A stretch of DNA of 64,000 nucleotides from Arthrobotrys musiformis (taxonomy: Eukaryota > Ascomycota > Orbiliomycetes > Orbiliales > Orbiliaceae). This document shows positions 32,925 to 43,640 of the stretch, piece after piece (position 1 is the stretch's first letter; every line of letters begins with the position of its first letter). The stretch is from the NCBI GenBank assembly GCA_036971715.1, contig JAVHJL010000012.1, forward strand, positions 434,001-498,000, written 5' to 3'. The notes below the pieces were generated by a model that searched no databases, was not told where the DNA came from, and worked only from the letters and a program-made list of their open reading frames with translations. A program made the position numbers and the translations under genes.

Positions 32925-34076
32925 AAGTATTGATGAGCTGACTCTATATAACAGAAGAGATTAACTTAATCTCGAGAAGCTGATGTGGGTTCTTGAAAAT
33001 CTTTTTGCATCAAAATTAGTATATTGAGGGGCGATCAGAAAGGAAAATACGCTTGAAAGTAATATTAAAAGATAATTAAGACGTCGATAAAGAAATACAT
33101 ATTGGATTCAACGCATAGGAACATATATTGTGTTATGGTAGAAATCTTTGGATCGTTCGTATAAAACGTGTAGGTGAGAGCGTAAAACAAGAAAAAAGTA
33201 TCGATTACCACATATTTTTGAGTAGTTGGCAACGGGTAAGAGGGGTAATAACGGAAAAATGTACACACTGGTCGTGGAAGAAAGTAACCTGGGCCGCCTG
33301 GCCCCCAAGACAATATATACAGTGCACTATCGGGTTTGGGGTCGAGTCTCCAGCCTGTCAGGAAACTCGTGTCCCCTAGAATACTGCTCGCCGAGGTGTA
33401 CGATACCCTGATGGCAACATTCGTCGGGGAGTACTTCCGTTGGTGCCCCATCCGATAGAGTAGAAGGGTCAACGTAGCTGGAGCTCATTTATCCGTAAAG
33501 CATGGCTTTTAGCCACCGGTTTTCCAACAGCAGTTCGGATTCTCTGTTTCGAAATCTTTCATTCTCCCTTGCGAAAGTTTCATTCTCCCTTGCGAGGGTT
33601 TTGAAGAGCCCAGAGAGCGTCTCTAATAGCTGAAATCTATGTATTATAAGTAGTGGACTTTTAGCTCTGGTTATTGAACTGGTTGTTTGTCTATAAACTT
33701 GTTGTTCATATTTAACATGAGTATCAAAGGCTGGAGTTTGCTTAGAGGTTTACTGTTTTTATTGTTGGTATATATAGGAGTGGTCGATTTTCGGAGTAGT
33801 TATGTGAATGTCCGAGAATGCCTGTGACATAACTTCGTGACATTGTTCAAGTAGCCGTTGCTGGATTTTTTCGAACTCGGTAGTACTATAGTGGTGGACT
33901 ATTGCGTCATGTAAGAAATCGTATAGTCGAGGTATCAAGGTAATACACAAATGTCACAAAACAAGAGTAGTGTACTAGTGTGAATACAGATCGATACTTA
34001 AATTGTTGCTTGGTTTCTAAATACATGACAGCGAGCGTAGCGGTTTAAATAGACAATTGACAAAGGAAATAACAAA
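32925..34076. other. Gene-poor stretch
   Basis: Contains a two-copy repeat TTTCATTCTCCCTTGCGA at about 33557-33600. A minus frame at 33759-33950 (helical, EFEKIQQRLLEQCHEV) looks like a possible 3' exon of a lost gene, but no partner exon is visible. Confidence 0.4.
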
Positions 34077-34235
34077 GTGAACTGGACAGGAGATAAGTCT
34101 GTGAAATGGACGCTCGGGAATACAGTGTTGAACTGGACAGGACATAAGACTGTGAACTGGACATTCGGACATAGAGGAACTGGACAGGAGATAAGTCTGA
34201 GCTGGACATTCGGAGATACAGGGTGCTGGTCTGGA
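34077..34235 (+). repeat. Minisatellite with GAACTGGACAGGA(G/C)ATAAG core
   Basis: Four to five diverged units of 30-50 bp, each with ACTGGACAGGA, ATAAG(T/A)CTG and TGGAC(A/G)(T/C)TCGG. The longer minus-strand frame through it (34017-34430) has Cys-Pro repeats as a by-product and is not called as a gene. Confidence 0.75.
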
Positions 34236-34500
34236 CATGAGTTGTTTCTTGGTAAGTCGGAAGTCTGTGTAGGGCATAGGCCTAAACAGGCTTACTGCCG
34301 CACAAGCTGAAATAACACTATTAATATTGTTCTTTGTCTGGGTGCTTCCTGATTCTGGGTCTGCGAGTTGTGTTGCGTCGTGTGGTTTTTCTTCCAACCA
34401 CAGTATCGCCTGGATGTTTCCTATGGTCATTCCGAGGGCTCCTCCGGCCGCCTGAATTTCTGCTTGGAGTTCTTTCTGCTGGGCATGCTTCGTTACAACT
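34236..34500. other. Intergenic, nothing seen
   Basis: Spacer between the minisatellite and the AT-rich tract. No supported gene. Confidence 0.3.
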
Positions 34501-34640
34501 ATTCTAAATAAAATAAAATAAAATAATAATAATGATTTACTTAATATTAACTTATTTATTAATTTATTTATTTATTTATTTATTAATTTATTTATAATTT
34601 ATTTATTAATTTATTTATTAATCTATTTAATAAATTCCAG
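34501..34640. repeat. AT-rich simple repeats (AAAAT and TTTA types)
   Basis: Runs of AAAATAAAATAAAAT followed by TTTATTTATTTATTTA variants. Low complexity; no gene. Confidence 0.85.
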
Positions 34641-35148
34641 TATTACAATATCAAACCCCTCGTGCGGGCCTAGTCCAAGACAAATAGGATAGGTTAAACA
34701 GCATAAAAGTAAAGGAACGTGAGCGAAAACATAAATAAATAAAAACGGAATATCGATAAGACAAAGCGCTCGTAGACATAAGTATCGGTGATAAGCCACG
34801 CGCCACATTTTTCTGACAGAAAGAAAGGAGGCAGGAAAACACCTGGGTAAAAAAAAAAAAGAAAAAAAAAAAAGGCCTTTCGGGATCGGGCCAGAAAAGA
34901 AAAAGAAAACACAGCGTATAGTACCCCCCATGGCCATTGTAGGCCTCATGATCTTACAATGTCCCCTCTCACTAGCAACAATATTGTATAACACCTCTTG
35001 AAATAAACCATATTGTACCACCAATTGCCTGTATGAATCCTGAAAAATATCAGATGCTGAAACAGATATCTTTTAAAACACTGCCAACAGAATGCCGTTG
35101 CCAAAAATCCCCTTTGCTGGTAAATAGATCTAGTTGATGAAAATAAGG
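34641..35148. other. Intergenic, low complexity
   Basis: Includes an A12-G-A12-like run at about 34850-34873. No gene seen. Confidence 0.4.
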
Positions 35149-35370
35149 CTAACAGATACCCATCCTCTCTAAGGCTTCCACAAGCCCTCCCTCCTGTCTA
35201 TCAAAGCCTAAAACAATATTTTCCGGTCGTATAGTATTCAACTTTTTCCTACTACTGACATACTCTGCCTTGAACCCCCATTTCCTCTTAGCCGTAGCTC
35301 TCTTCTCTGTATTGAGAGATCTCTGTCTGGATTCTCCACTCATGATCATAATATTGGTGGCACCAGGCAT
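35149..35370 (-). CDS. Small hypothetical protein or 3' exon, 73 aa
   Basis: ATG at 35370 (MPGATNIMIMSGESRQRSL). Basic middle (EKRATAKRKWGFKAEYVSSR) and an ordered C-terminus (TIRPENIVLGFDRQEGGLVE). The composition is coding-like, but no domain or partner exon is identified. Confidence 0.32.
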   Translation of the reverse strand: MPGATNIMIMSGESRQRSLNTEKRATAKRKWGFKAEYVSSRKKLNTIRPENIVLGFDRQEGGLVEALERMGIC

Positions 35371-35715
35371 GAAATACAACTTCTCAGAGTCCCGTTTTAT
35401 CCCTCCAGAGAGCTAGAGGTTGTACGCAGAATTAGAATAGAAGTTTCTTACAAGGGAGCTTTCGGAATTTCATATGTAGTAAACTGGTCACTGGATACCT
35501 AGTAGGGGCGTGCCTTTTCGACCTCCGTTTTTCACCATAGTGAGTGGTGTGGTGGTTGGTGGTGGTGGTGGTACGTTTTTTCCAGTGCAGATGTATACGT
35601 AATGAGATTTCCATCCGCAGCAGCCTTTGGTTTACGAGATAAGTACACAACAGGCCCTAATAGCGAATCGAAAAATATATCAAACAATCTAAAACGAAAA
35701 CACGATTTTGTTTTT
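35371..35715. other. Intergenic, nothing seen
   Basis: Contains a short GGTGGT-type microsatellite near 35547-35572. No gene. Confidence 0.35.
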
Positions 35716-37041
35716 TTATAGCGCGCAGGATGTTGTAGCGGGCGTTGCCTGTGGCGTTGCCCATGAGCTCTGGCCCTGCACAGAGCAGCTGCGATATTTT
35801 TCGTCGACAGTATTATCAGGTACATTGGAAGTGCTTTCTCCAACTTTTAATAATCTATCTATTTTGCATCTCTTCAGTGTTTTTAGGGTATTCTTGTCGA
35901 ATATAGGGCTAAGAGACCGGAGGGCCCCGCGACAATAACAAGTATCTTCATATTTCCTTTGTTCTGCATTGTACTCACTCATCCTTCTTTCATAATCTTG
36001 CCGGTCTCTGTCTCTGTCGGCGCCGCAAAGGCCAGGATGATAATCGTAGCGATCTTTGGCAACGATCGACGAGAGCTTCAGTAACGGTGAATTATCAGGG
36101 TCAATCTGAGCAAGCAATTTTCTCTTTTCATCTACAGTATCCGCTAGTCTGTCAACATCAATGCACCCCCATTGTGCCGCTGTATCGGAATCGAGCTTCT
36201 CGAAGAACCTATATGGCATGAGAATAGAGAGCTTCCCGGGGCAGATTGGGGTTTTATAATAATCCCGGGAGCTCAAGCCGTTATAGAATTCATCTTCCGG
36301 ATAGCCTAAAGGGTCTTTCGGGTAAATGAATTGGATGCTATAGAAGTGATCAGGATTGTGCCGCATTGCAACCAACTTTGAAAAACTCACTCAGTTGCTT
36401 CGATATAATCATTTCGAAATTGGCGTTGTGGGTTTTCGATATCCGTTTCGTTACATTCAACCATATTGAGAAATCCATAAACCAGGTAACCTGTTTTGTT
36501 CATGTTTCCAGGGCGATCTTGCTTCCGATATGCAAACGGGGAAAGACATCTTCCAGTTCCGATGTTTCTGAGATACCCTTTATAGGCAAATCGATCCACA
36601 TTCCAGATAGCGGGCTCATTGGGTCTCGCGTACAACACTTCATACCCAGTTCCTTGCGTTTCCCACATCTGCTTCGAATTCCGGGACGTGATGGAGTCTT
36701 TCGATCGTTCGCATGGCGAAATGATAGCAAAGTTCAGATTTCCGTCCGTATAGTTTGTACCGGGATCCATAAGGCAATGCGATATATTACGCTCTGTCTC
36801 TTCAATGAAGACTATCGTAATGATATCCAAGTTAGCTATTCTTTAGTTTCAGGTATAAGTAAACTTTGGAGACAATGAAAGAAATACTTTGGAGGTTAGT
36901 CGCCCCGATATCCAACTTCCTGATACATTGGAATAAGTGACACTGGTCAGATGGATATGTGTCGGTATCTATCGAAATTATTAGGGTAACTTGAAGGCAG
37001 ACCCCAAAGACGGAGGCGAGTAGAAAATTTGGGAGACGCAT
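35716..37041 (-). CDS. Predicted secreted protein, three exons (about 401 aa)
   Basis: Exon 1 is 37041-36865, with ATG and a signal peptide (MRLPNFLLASVFGVCLQVTL) and two cysteines just after (DQCHLFQC). Intron 1 begins at 36864 (GTTTAC, branch GCTAAC) and is placed to 36798 to keep phase; its acceptor is uncertain. Exon 2 is about 36797-36391. Intron 2 is 36390-36338 (GTGAGT to CTATAG, 53 nt), a clean phase-2 join (NDYIEATD then IQFIYPKDPLGY). Exon 3 is 36337-35716. The mature protein has sequons (NYT, NET) and several cysteines (CYCRGA, GLCGADRDRD). No known family. Extracellular location is inferred from the leader. Confidence 0.58.
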
Positions 37042-37200
37042 AACTAGCTAGCGGAATCTAGGGGCGGTTTGGTTTGAGTCGAAGGCGAAGTTACCGCTGA
37101 CTTAACTAGTTAGAAGTCTCCGTACTCGAATTCTAGCTTTATATATAGAAAAGAAATAATAGTAATAATGATGATAATTACGCTTTTTGACCCTTGCACC
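37042..37200. other. Upstream flank of the secreted-protein gene
   Basis: AT-rich, ending in the pentanucleotide array. No gene. Confidence 0.3.
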
Positions 37201-37275
37201 TTTTATTTTATTTTATTTTATTTTATTTTATTTTATTTTATTTTATTTTATTTTATTTTATTTTATTTTGTTTTG
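37201..37275. repeat. (TTTTA)n microsatellite, about 14 units
   Basis: Twelve perfect TTTTA units plus imperfect TTTTG copies at the right edge. Confidence 0.95.
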
Positions 37276-37284
37276 TAGCGTTGG

Positions 37285-37386
37285 ATTGTTATAATTGTTA
37301 TAATTGTTATAATTGTTATAATTGTTATAATTGTTATAATTGTTATAATTGTTATAATTGTTATAATTGTTATAATTGTTATAATA
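37285..37386. repeat. (ATTGTTATA)n array, about 11 units
   Basis: Perfect 9-bp tandem units directly after the TTTTA array, separated by ten bases. In one plus frame it reads as a Tyr-Asn-Cys repeat; this is taken as a by-product of the repeat rather than a protein. Confidence 0.95.
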
Positions 37387-37483
37387 ATTATTAAAGTTGT
37401 CATAATAATTAACCAAGGGAAGTCTAGTACTTATGAGCGACCAAAGTATATTTACGTACACTGGCACGTACGTATATCCAACT

Positions 37484-38363
37484 CTATCCCACATTGAATA
37501 CCGCCCGGACCCTACGTAACTGAGCTGCCATATCCATTTTCGAGACCTTCTGAGCGTGTCCAATAAGGCAGGGCAATCGGCATAGCTGATCAAGGACACG
37601 TTCAACTTCAAAGACCGGCAAATATTCTGCGAGCATTTGAGCAACAGTATCATCTTCTAAGTCAACTGAGCGATATAACAGCGTGATTTTCAAACATTTT
37701 TGTCGGATAAAGGCTTTTATGACATTTGAGGCAGCATTTGTTTCCAACCGAAGCCCCCGCCTTTGGAGGCAACCCTCTAGACGTTTTCTAAAGTCCATGG
37801 GTGTGGGCGAAGAATCCTCGTTTATGCCTTGTAAGCCAGCACAAATATCGAAAATTAAGAATTGAATAAACCCTTTTTGCTTCAGTAGCTTCGTGCAGTG
37901 GACAATGAAGTTATCGTGCCAGGCTATTTCTCTAGGAAACGAAATGCCGAATTGCTGCGACAAGCCAGAAATATTAATCAGATCGAACGTTCCAAATTTC
38001 AAAGTCCAAAAAAAGGCGCGATTAGCAATTATATGCTTTGAGGAACAGGTACAATAGTCCATAGTGTTCGTTTGTTGATCTCTTATCGATATAACGCTAT
38101 ATTGTTTCGATATGGAACAACCCCATACTACATCAATTAGCGCCCAAGATTGCAAAAAACTTGAATCGCCCAATTGAACTTGAAGGTTGCTTACCGGACG
38201 GATAGAAACTCAGATCGAGACATGTGTACTGTTCGCCTTGCTTAAATCTTTTCGAAGGAATACGGAAGACCCCAATTCTCTGAAGGCTGTTGCGATCGAG
38301 AACGTCCCACCAACTATTTAAGAGCGATCCCGCTTTCTTAGGAGGAGGCGATGGCTTCTCCAT
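37484..38363 (-). CDS. Two-exon hypothetical protein, 270 aa
   Basis: Exon 1 is 38363-38195 (ATG; MEKPSPPPKKAGSLLNSWWD). The intron is 38194-38128 (67 nt), donor GTAAGC, branch GCTAATTG, acceptor GTAG. Exon 2 is 38127-37484. The split codon closes exactly (LSFYPS-V-WGCSISKQYSV). The body is mixed alpha/beta in appearance (FWTLKFGTFDLINISGL, LKQKGFIQFLIFDICAG) with helical C-terminus (QMLAEYLPVFEVERVLDQL). Two cysteines sit in MDYCTCSSKH. No family recognised. Its 3' end lies 98 bp from the nonanucleotide array. Confidence 0.62.
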
Positions 38364-38410
38364 GTTGACTATAAACTTTTAGCGGGAATTCAACCTTTAG
38401 TGGCCGTTTC

Positions 38411-38458
38411 TTTCCTTTTCTTTCCTTTTTTTTTTTTTTTTTAGGGGGGGGGGGGGGG
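38411..38458. repeat. Poly-T then poly-G homopolymers
   Basis: A CCTTT-type run ending in about 18 Ts, then A, then about 15 Gs. Just upstream of the minus-strand gene at 37484, so it may affect its promoter; it is also a likely assembly weak point. Confidence 0.85.
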
Positions 38459-40061
38459 TATTTGAGTATTAAAATACTACTACTTATAATATCAGACAAC
38501 ATAAAATATAAAAGAAAATAAAGAAAATAAAGTAATAAAATATATAATAACGGCGACAAACGCCAGAATATCAAATTTTGACAAGTTTTTGTTTGTTAGT
38601 CTACCCGATGCCCTGTGCCAAGAACAGTATACTTGGCATTTGAACGTTTTTAGTCCGAAGTTGGGTGCAGGGTTTTTTCTTTGGCCCCGCCGAAAGTGGC
38701 AAACAAGGTTATCGACGGCTGTTCCTGGCGGCGCTGCTACACTCTCCGCTATCCGCTATGTACGGGACTTATTAAATTTTCACTTGCACCAATACATTAG
38801 TCGCAAATCCAGTGTCATAATGTCATAATAACGATTTATAATAAAATTAAAAAATATTAATAATAATATAATTCTAAAAATAAAAACTACTAATAACACT
38901 TTTTTAAAATTTAACAAAATTACTAAATTAATAGCTAGTATTAAATTAATCCAAAACAAATTATTTAAAAATGTTAAAATTAAAAAACATATTAAATATA
39001 AAATATATTACCAATATCAATACCAAATCTATTTTCAAAAATTCAAATCTCAAATTATATATAAAATTAATTAATTTTTTTAATAAACTATTTATTCTAA
39101 TTTATTTTATAAATAATATATTAGTAAAAAGTATTAAAATTTTACTAAATGTCACGCCGCCCACACCATATGACTAGTCCCGATTAGGCATATGGCTTGG
39201 CGCGACAAAACATGCTTCTGATTCTGCACTCCATTTATCCCACAGAAAGATTTAGTTCATATAAATATTAGTACTTCATGTGTCGGAGGAAATGCTACTG
39301 TTTTTGGCCTCATGTATCATTCGTTTGATGACCAGCGGAAATCTATACTAAGAGACCTGAACCAATAGAGTTGAGGAACTAGCAAGGTGCTAAGATTATT
39401 TGGGAACCCTGCCAAGGAAATCTGGGTAGGGTATAACACGACACCTTACTAACGCATCTCAGAAGTTTTTTGAATAGAACAATAGACAACAAAGAATATA
39501 CTTCGGCTGAATCCGGCTCTTGAATTTGGTCAACAAAACAGGTTTCAGAGATGAATATACCCAAGTAGCTTGCAGGTATTGATTCTCATGGGTATACTAA
39601 TTGCTTTCGCTTAGAAAAATCTCGTCTTCGCTACGTTTTATGATCTGGATTTCTGCTTGGAGCTCATCACGCTGCGATAGCTTCGCTTCACTCTGGATAG
39701 CCTACCCTAGTATAAACAATAATATATCCACTAAGTAGGTATCGAAGCTTGTATACACATAGGAGTATCAGCCAGTCAGATATCAATTCATATAGAAGTC
39801 GATAAATCTACTTACTGTCCGCAAGATTTAAGGGTGGCGGTATCGGCCATTAGTTTGTGTTCAACCTTGGCGGTGTTCTCAGGGTTAGTATTTCCCCGTA
39901 TTCCCTTACCACACACGTGTACATGCTATGGAAGTCGAATATGATTCTTCCGAGATGCAAGATCTATCACTAATAAATACTAATACATGCAAAGGGTACG
40001 TACAAATCTGAGCGAATCACTTCTTCGATGCAAGCAAAGAGATAAAATCTCGGGAGTCGGG
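38459..40061. other. Gene-poor stretch containing AT-rich island
   Basis: Apart from the AT island listed separately, short frames here lack support. A 79-codon plus frame at 38589-38828 has no start-context or domain evidence. Confidence 0.4.
38821..39150. other. Very AT-rich island
   Basis: About 330 bp composed almost only of A and T (for example AAAATTAAAAAATATTAATA) with abrupt edges at CATAATGTCATAATAACG and at GTCACGCCGCCC. The base change against both flanks is stark. Either a repeat-induced-point-mutation relic or an inserted organelle-like sequence is possible; neither is proved. Confidence 0.7.
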
Positions 40062-40349
40062 CTAGTTAACTGCGGTTCGTGAGTATATACGAGTTGTTTT
40101 TGATCTGCTTGACTGCTTGTTTATCTTCCACAATTGTCCCAGTCCCCCGATATTCTTGGATAGAGCATAGCAGGTGTAGGAGAAATGCTTTATACGGTCC
40201 CCACATCCTGAGCCATCAATGTCAAACTCTCTCCGCGACTCGGATTTTTGCATCGTGCTCAAGATCCAATGTAAGCCGTTGCAAGAAAGTTCCATGCTCC
40301 AATTTCTTGTTACTGAGAAAGGTTTTGACAAAAATTGTTCCCGATTCAA
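40062..40349 (-). CDS. Possible 3' exon of a Cys-containing protein
   Basis: The frame has no ATG at its 5' end and runs to TAA at 40062. Composition is coding-like: NWSMELSCNGLHWILS, EFDIDGSGCGDRIKHFSYTC. The spacing of three cysteines and aromatics suggests a folded domain. Upstream exon not found. Confidence 0.3.
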   Translation of the reverse strand: MNREQFLSKPFSVTRNWSMELSCNGLHWILSTMQKSESRREFDIDGSGCGDRIKHFSYTCYALSKNIGGLGQLWKINKQSSRSKTTRIYSRTAVN

Positions 40350-41891
40350 AACATCAAATGTGAGAGATTCAAGAATTGATTAGTCGTTTATGAAAGCTCA
40401 ATGTACTTCGTTCTCCAATCGGTTTTGGGATTGTCTTCGTATAACCGGTCGTATCATGAGACAATGTCGTACGGTGTAGTGAGAATGTACATCGTGATGG
40501 TTCAAAGTGTCTGTTCACGAGTAAGCTAAAGATCATTTTTCGGTGGCAGTCCCCAATGTGCTTTTGTCAAAAGATGGTTTCCACCCTATGGTCCAGCATA
40601 TGACTCTTGGATACCAAAGGGAAACATCTAACTTTACAAAGACAACCCAGGATGCTCGCTGGGCAGGGCAACGCGGCGCCAAAGAGACTACGTAGGCGAT
40701 CTAGTAATAACCAGCACCAAAGCCATTCATCCAAATCTTCGAATCAAACTTACCAGCTAACCCGCTCCATAACCACCACATACACAGAAACCGATCAGCA
40801 ACGAACGATACCACTGGTCAAGAGCCTCTTCCAGCTCTGACCAAAACCAAAACTGACGCTCCAATACCTCTCTATTTCCCGCAAGAGCTACCATCATCTT
40901 TCCTCACAAACATCGCAACAGAATACTTATAGTACAAATCATCAAAGTCATAGACTCCGCGAGAAGAAGACCAAATTCTTAACAAAACATTTTATTGTTT
41001 GAGTTTAATTACGAATATGATAAAAACTGACAATTAAACCTAGTATTGTCTTTTAAACCGAGGTAATGTTATCATAAATCTTAAGAACTTTTTTTTCCAA
41101 GAAATTGGCGGACTCCCATTTTTTGGAATTCAACCACTTTAAAGAATTATCGAGAAAATGGTCTACTGGTTTTTCGAGAAACTTTCTTATACCCCCCGGT
41201 TTCATAAGGATTATTAGCTTCAAAAGATTCGAAACGAAACACCGATCTAGGTGGATTTTTCTACCAGGTCCTCGAGATCCTTGACCATGACCCTGACTTA
41301 TTGCTTATTACACTCATCAAAAACGCTAGAAACCGCTTTGCAAAAATGGTTTCTAGGAATATTTAAGGCAGGGCAGCCATTTTGGCATCAGGAAAACGAG
41401 GTCAGAATCATAAAGAACTGTCTAAAAGATAGAATACCCTTCGAGCAGCTGGAGCAGCAACAACTGATACATTCTAGAAATAGACCTTTCCAACTGCTCG
41501 CCCCGAGCATTGAAGAAGGAAGAAATTAGGTTACCGCAAGTTTTTTCCTTTATTTAAGAATATAAAAACTTCGTGACTGTCGACTTACCGGCCCATTACT
41601 TACCCCAAATCTAGAAAAAACTATGGTATTCTGCTAGTCACTTGAGATCAAGCCAGGCCAAACAGTCTAAATAACAAAAAACCACCCGCCTATTTTAGCA
41701 TAAGCCATCTTAATAATTATTTTCCGAAAATCGATTCTTCGTGGTACTAACTCCAATTCTTCGCATCCATCACGGCAAAGCATTATATGGGTACGTCGCG
41801 GCAAATAAATGATCGGGTGAACTTGAGAGACCATACCCAATATATTCTCCCAGGTTTGATGAAGAGTCGTCGAGACCGCTATCCACCAGGT
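40350..41891. other. Degenerate coding-like and intergenic DNA
   Basis: At about 41240-41370 a plus frame reads FYQVLEILDHDPDLLLITLI and then KNARNRFAKMVSRNI, which resembles a fragment of a lost gene. No full structure. Confidence 0.35.
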
Positions 41892-42239
41892 CTAACCATC
41901 TTCTACAATTTTCTCCAATATATCACCCTTATTCCAACAACAATACCATCCAAACATACATCTGCCATACTCGGCGCCCCACTCGCAATCCCCATCATCA
42001 AACCCAAGCGGATAGATGGGGAGGTCTAAATCAAATTCGTCAATACATCCGCCACATTGTTTGTTCCGTGTTGTGCGTTGGGCAAGCACACGACGTTTTA
42101 CCTGTTCGTAGAAAGGCTGTTTTTGTTTTTGTTTCCTTTCGGGTGTAACGGGATTTTTGTTTTCCTTTGGATTTTTGTTTTTATTGGGAATAAACGGGAT
42201 TCTATCAACGGTGCCTATATCGTTACCACGATAAGTCAT
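41892..42239 (-). CDS. Hypothetical protein with C-terminal Cys cluster, 115 aa
   Basis: ATG at 42239 (MTYRGNDIGTVDRIPFIPNK). Lys/Asn/Pro-rich basic N-terminal half, then an acidic aromatic segment with six cysteines (KQCGGCIDEFDLDL, DDGDCEWGAEYGRCMFGW, YCCW). No signal peptide. No family recognised; the true 3' end may differ, as a donor-like GTTAGA lies at the stop. Confidence 0.32.
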   Translation of the reverse strand: MTYRGNDIGTVDRIPFIPNKNKNPKENKNPVTPERKQKQKQPFYEQVKRRVLAQRTTRNKQCGGCIDEFDLDLPIYPLGFDDGDCEWGAEYGRCMFGWYCCWNKGDILEKIVEDG

Positions 42240-42469
42240 AGTTATTATAGAACCTACTACCTACTACATATATATGTATGTATGGTGATCATAGATGCGC
42301 TCATGACAATTGGGAATAAGTTAAGTAAATATGAAGTGAATAGGCAGATATATATATGAATTCCGCATTTGATATATTACTTATGACAAAATAACCATCA
42401 CAATCTACCCGTTAGATTTCCTGCGAAGACACCAATATATCGGACAACAAATTAGTGCAATTGGAGTAC

Positions 42470-43640
42470 TTAGAGAAGATTACAGAATCTGTTAAGGCTC
42501 CGAAAATAATCCCTACCAGATAAAGATATGCCCAATACAACAATTCCAATAGACGCTGGAAAGTCCTGGGACGAGGAATACGATATCACCATGCATAAAG
42601 ATGAAAGGGGTAACGTGCCCATTTCGATGCATACCGAGACCGAACGGGACGCCCCGAGCAAGCCTACCAAGGATGCAAACCCCGATATCCCCATGCACTA
42701 CCAAAGCCGCAGCATTCAGAAACATAAAGATCCTAGCACACTATCACAATATGTTCGCATCCCCCGAGAAAGAAAAATGGATAATAGCAATAAAAGAAGA
42801 ATTGGAGTCGTTTATCACAAACAAGGTTTTCACCATAGTGGAAGAGGTGATAGAAAAGGATTTGATAATACCAGGAAGATGGGTATATGATTTAAAAAGG
42901 AACACGAAGGGGAGGTGGTAAGATACAAAGCAAGATTAGTAGCAAGAGGAAATTTATAGGACTCACCGATAGACTGCCATACACTATACGCCCCCGTTGT
43001 TCGTTCAGCATCATTCCGCCTATTTTTGGTAATAGCAGTATCAAAATCCAGAAAAATAATAATGTTCGACTTTACAACTGCGTTTTTAAATAGGGTAATC
43101 ACAGAAAACATCTATATGTCGCCACCCCCATACAAAGGGAGAAAGAAAGGAGAAATATGGAAACTGCATAAAGTAGTATACGGCCCGCGCCAGTCTGCGA
43201 ACTTGTGGTACCAGAGACTCCACGAATTCCTAAAGAGGAAGGGATATAAGAGGGTGGATGCCGACTATTGTTGTTGGACAAATGAAAACCTGGGGATATA
43301 TATCATAGTCCACGTCGATGATATGCTATGCATTGGCCCAGACAATGTAATAGAGAAGCTGGAGAAAGACCTAAAGAAGGAATTCAAAGTCAGAAAATTG
43401 GGGCCCGCGACCCTCTACACAGGAATAAGCATTCAACAAGGGGAGGATATAATAACGATCGACCAGGAGTATTACAGCAAATTGATTGTCGAATCTTTCT
43501 TTGGAAAGATGATATTAAGATGTGTTCCATTTCAACCCGACTTGAAGGAGTTCTATAAACTAGTGGAGGAGAATCAGAAGAGTCAGATGTTGGCAGGTCC
43601 GGATTCCACTATATACCGCCAGACTGTTCGTCCTATGCTC
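42470..43640 (+). mobile_element. Degenerate Ty1/Copia reverse transcriptase fragment
   Basis: RVT_2-type reverse transcriptase spread over frames: KEELESFITNKVFTIV, GRWVYDLKRNTKG, RYKARLVARGNL, then a TAG, then the long frame with KIIMFDFTTAFLNRVI, VYGPRQSANLWYQRL, and YIIVHVDDMLCIGPDN with the catalytic DD pair. At least one frameshift (near 42913) and one in-frame stop (near 42945) make it non-functional. The sequence breaks off near 43620, before the RNase H region. No LTRs were recognised beside it. Confidence 0.8.

Noticed and set aside
34017..34430. A 137-aa Cys-Pro-rich minus-strand protein
   Set aside because: It runs through a minisatellite; the repeats explain the pattern.
37201..37386. 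CRISPR-like array
   Set aside because: Pure tandem units with no unique spacers, in a eukaryotic contig.
37194..37394. Plus-strand frame of Phe-Tyr-Ile and Cys-Tyr-Asn repeats
   Set aside because: Produced mechanically by the TTTTA and ATTGTTATA arrays; no promoter, intron or domain.
38821..39150. Mitochondrial insertion (NUMT)
   Set aside because: AT content fits, but no recognisable mitochondrial gene or rRNA segment is visible, so I leave it open rather than call it.
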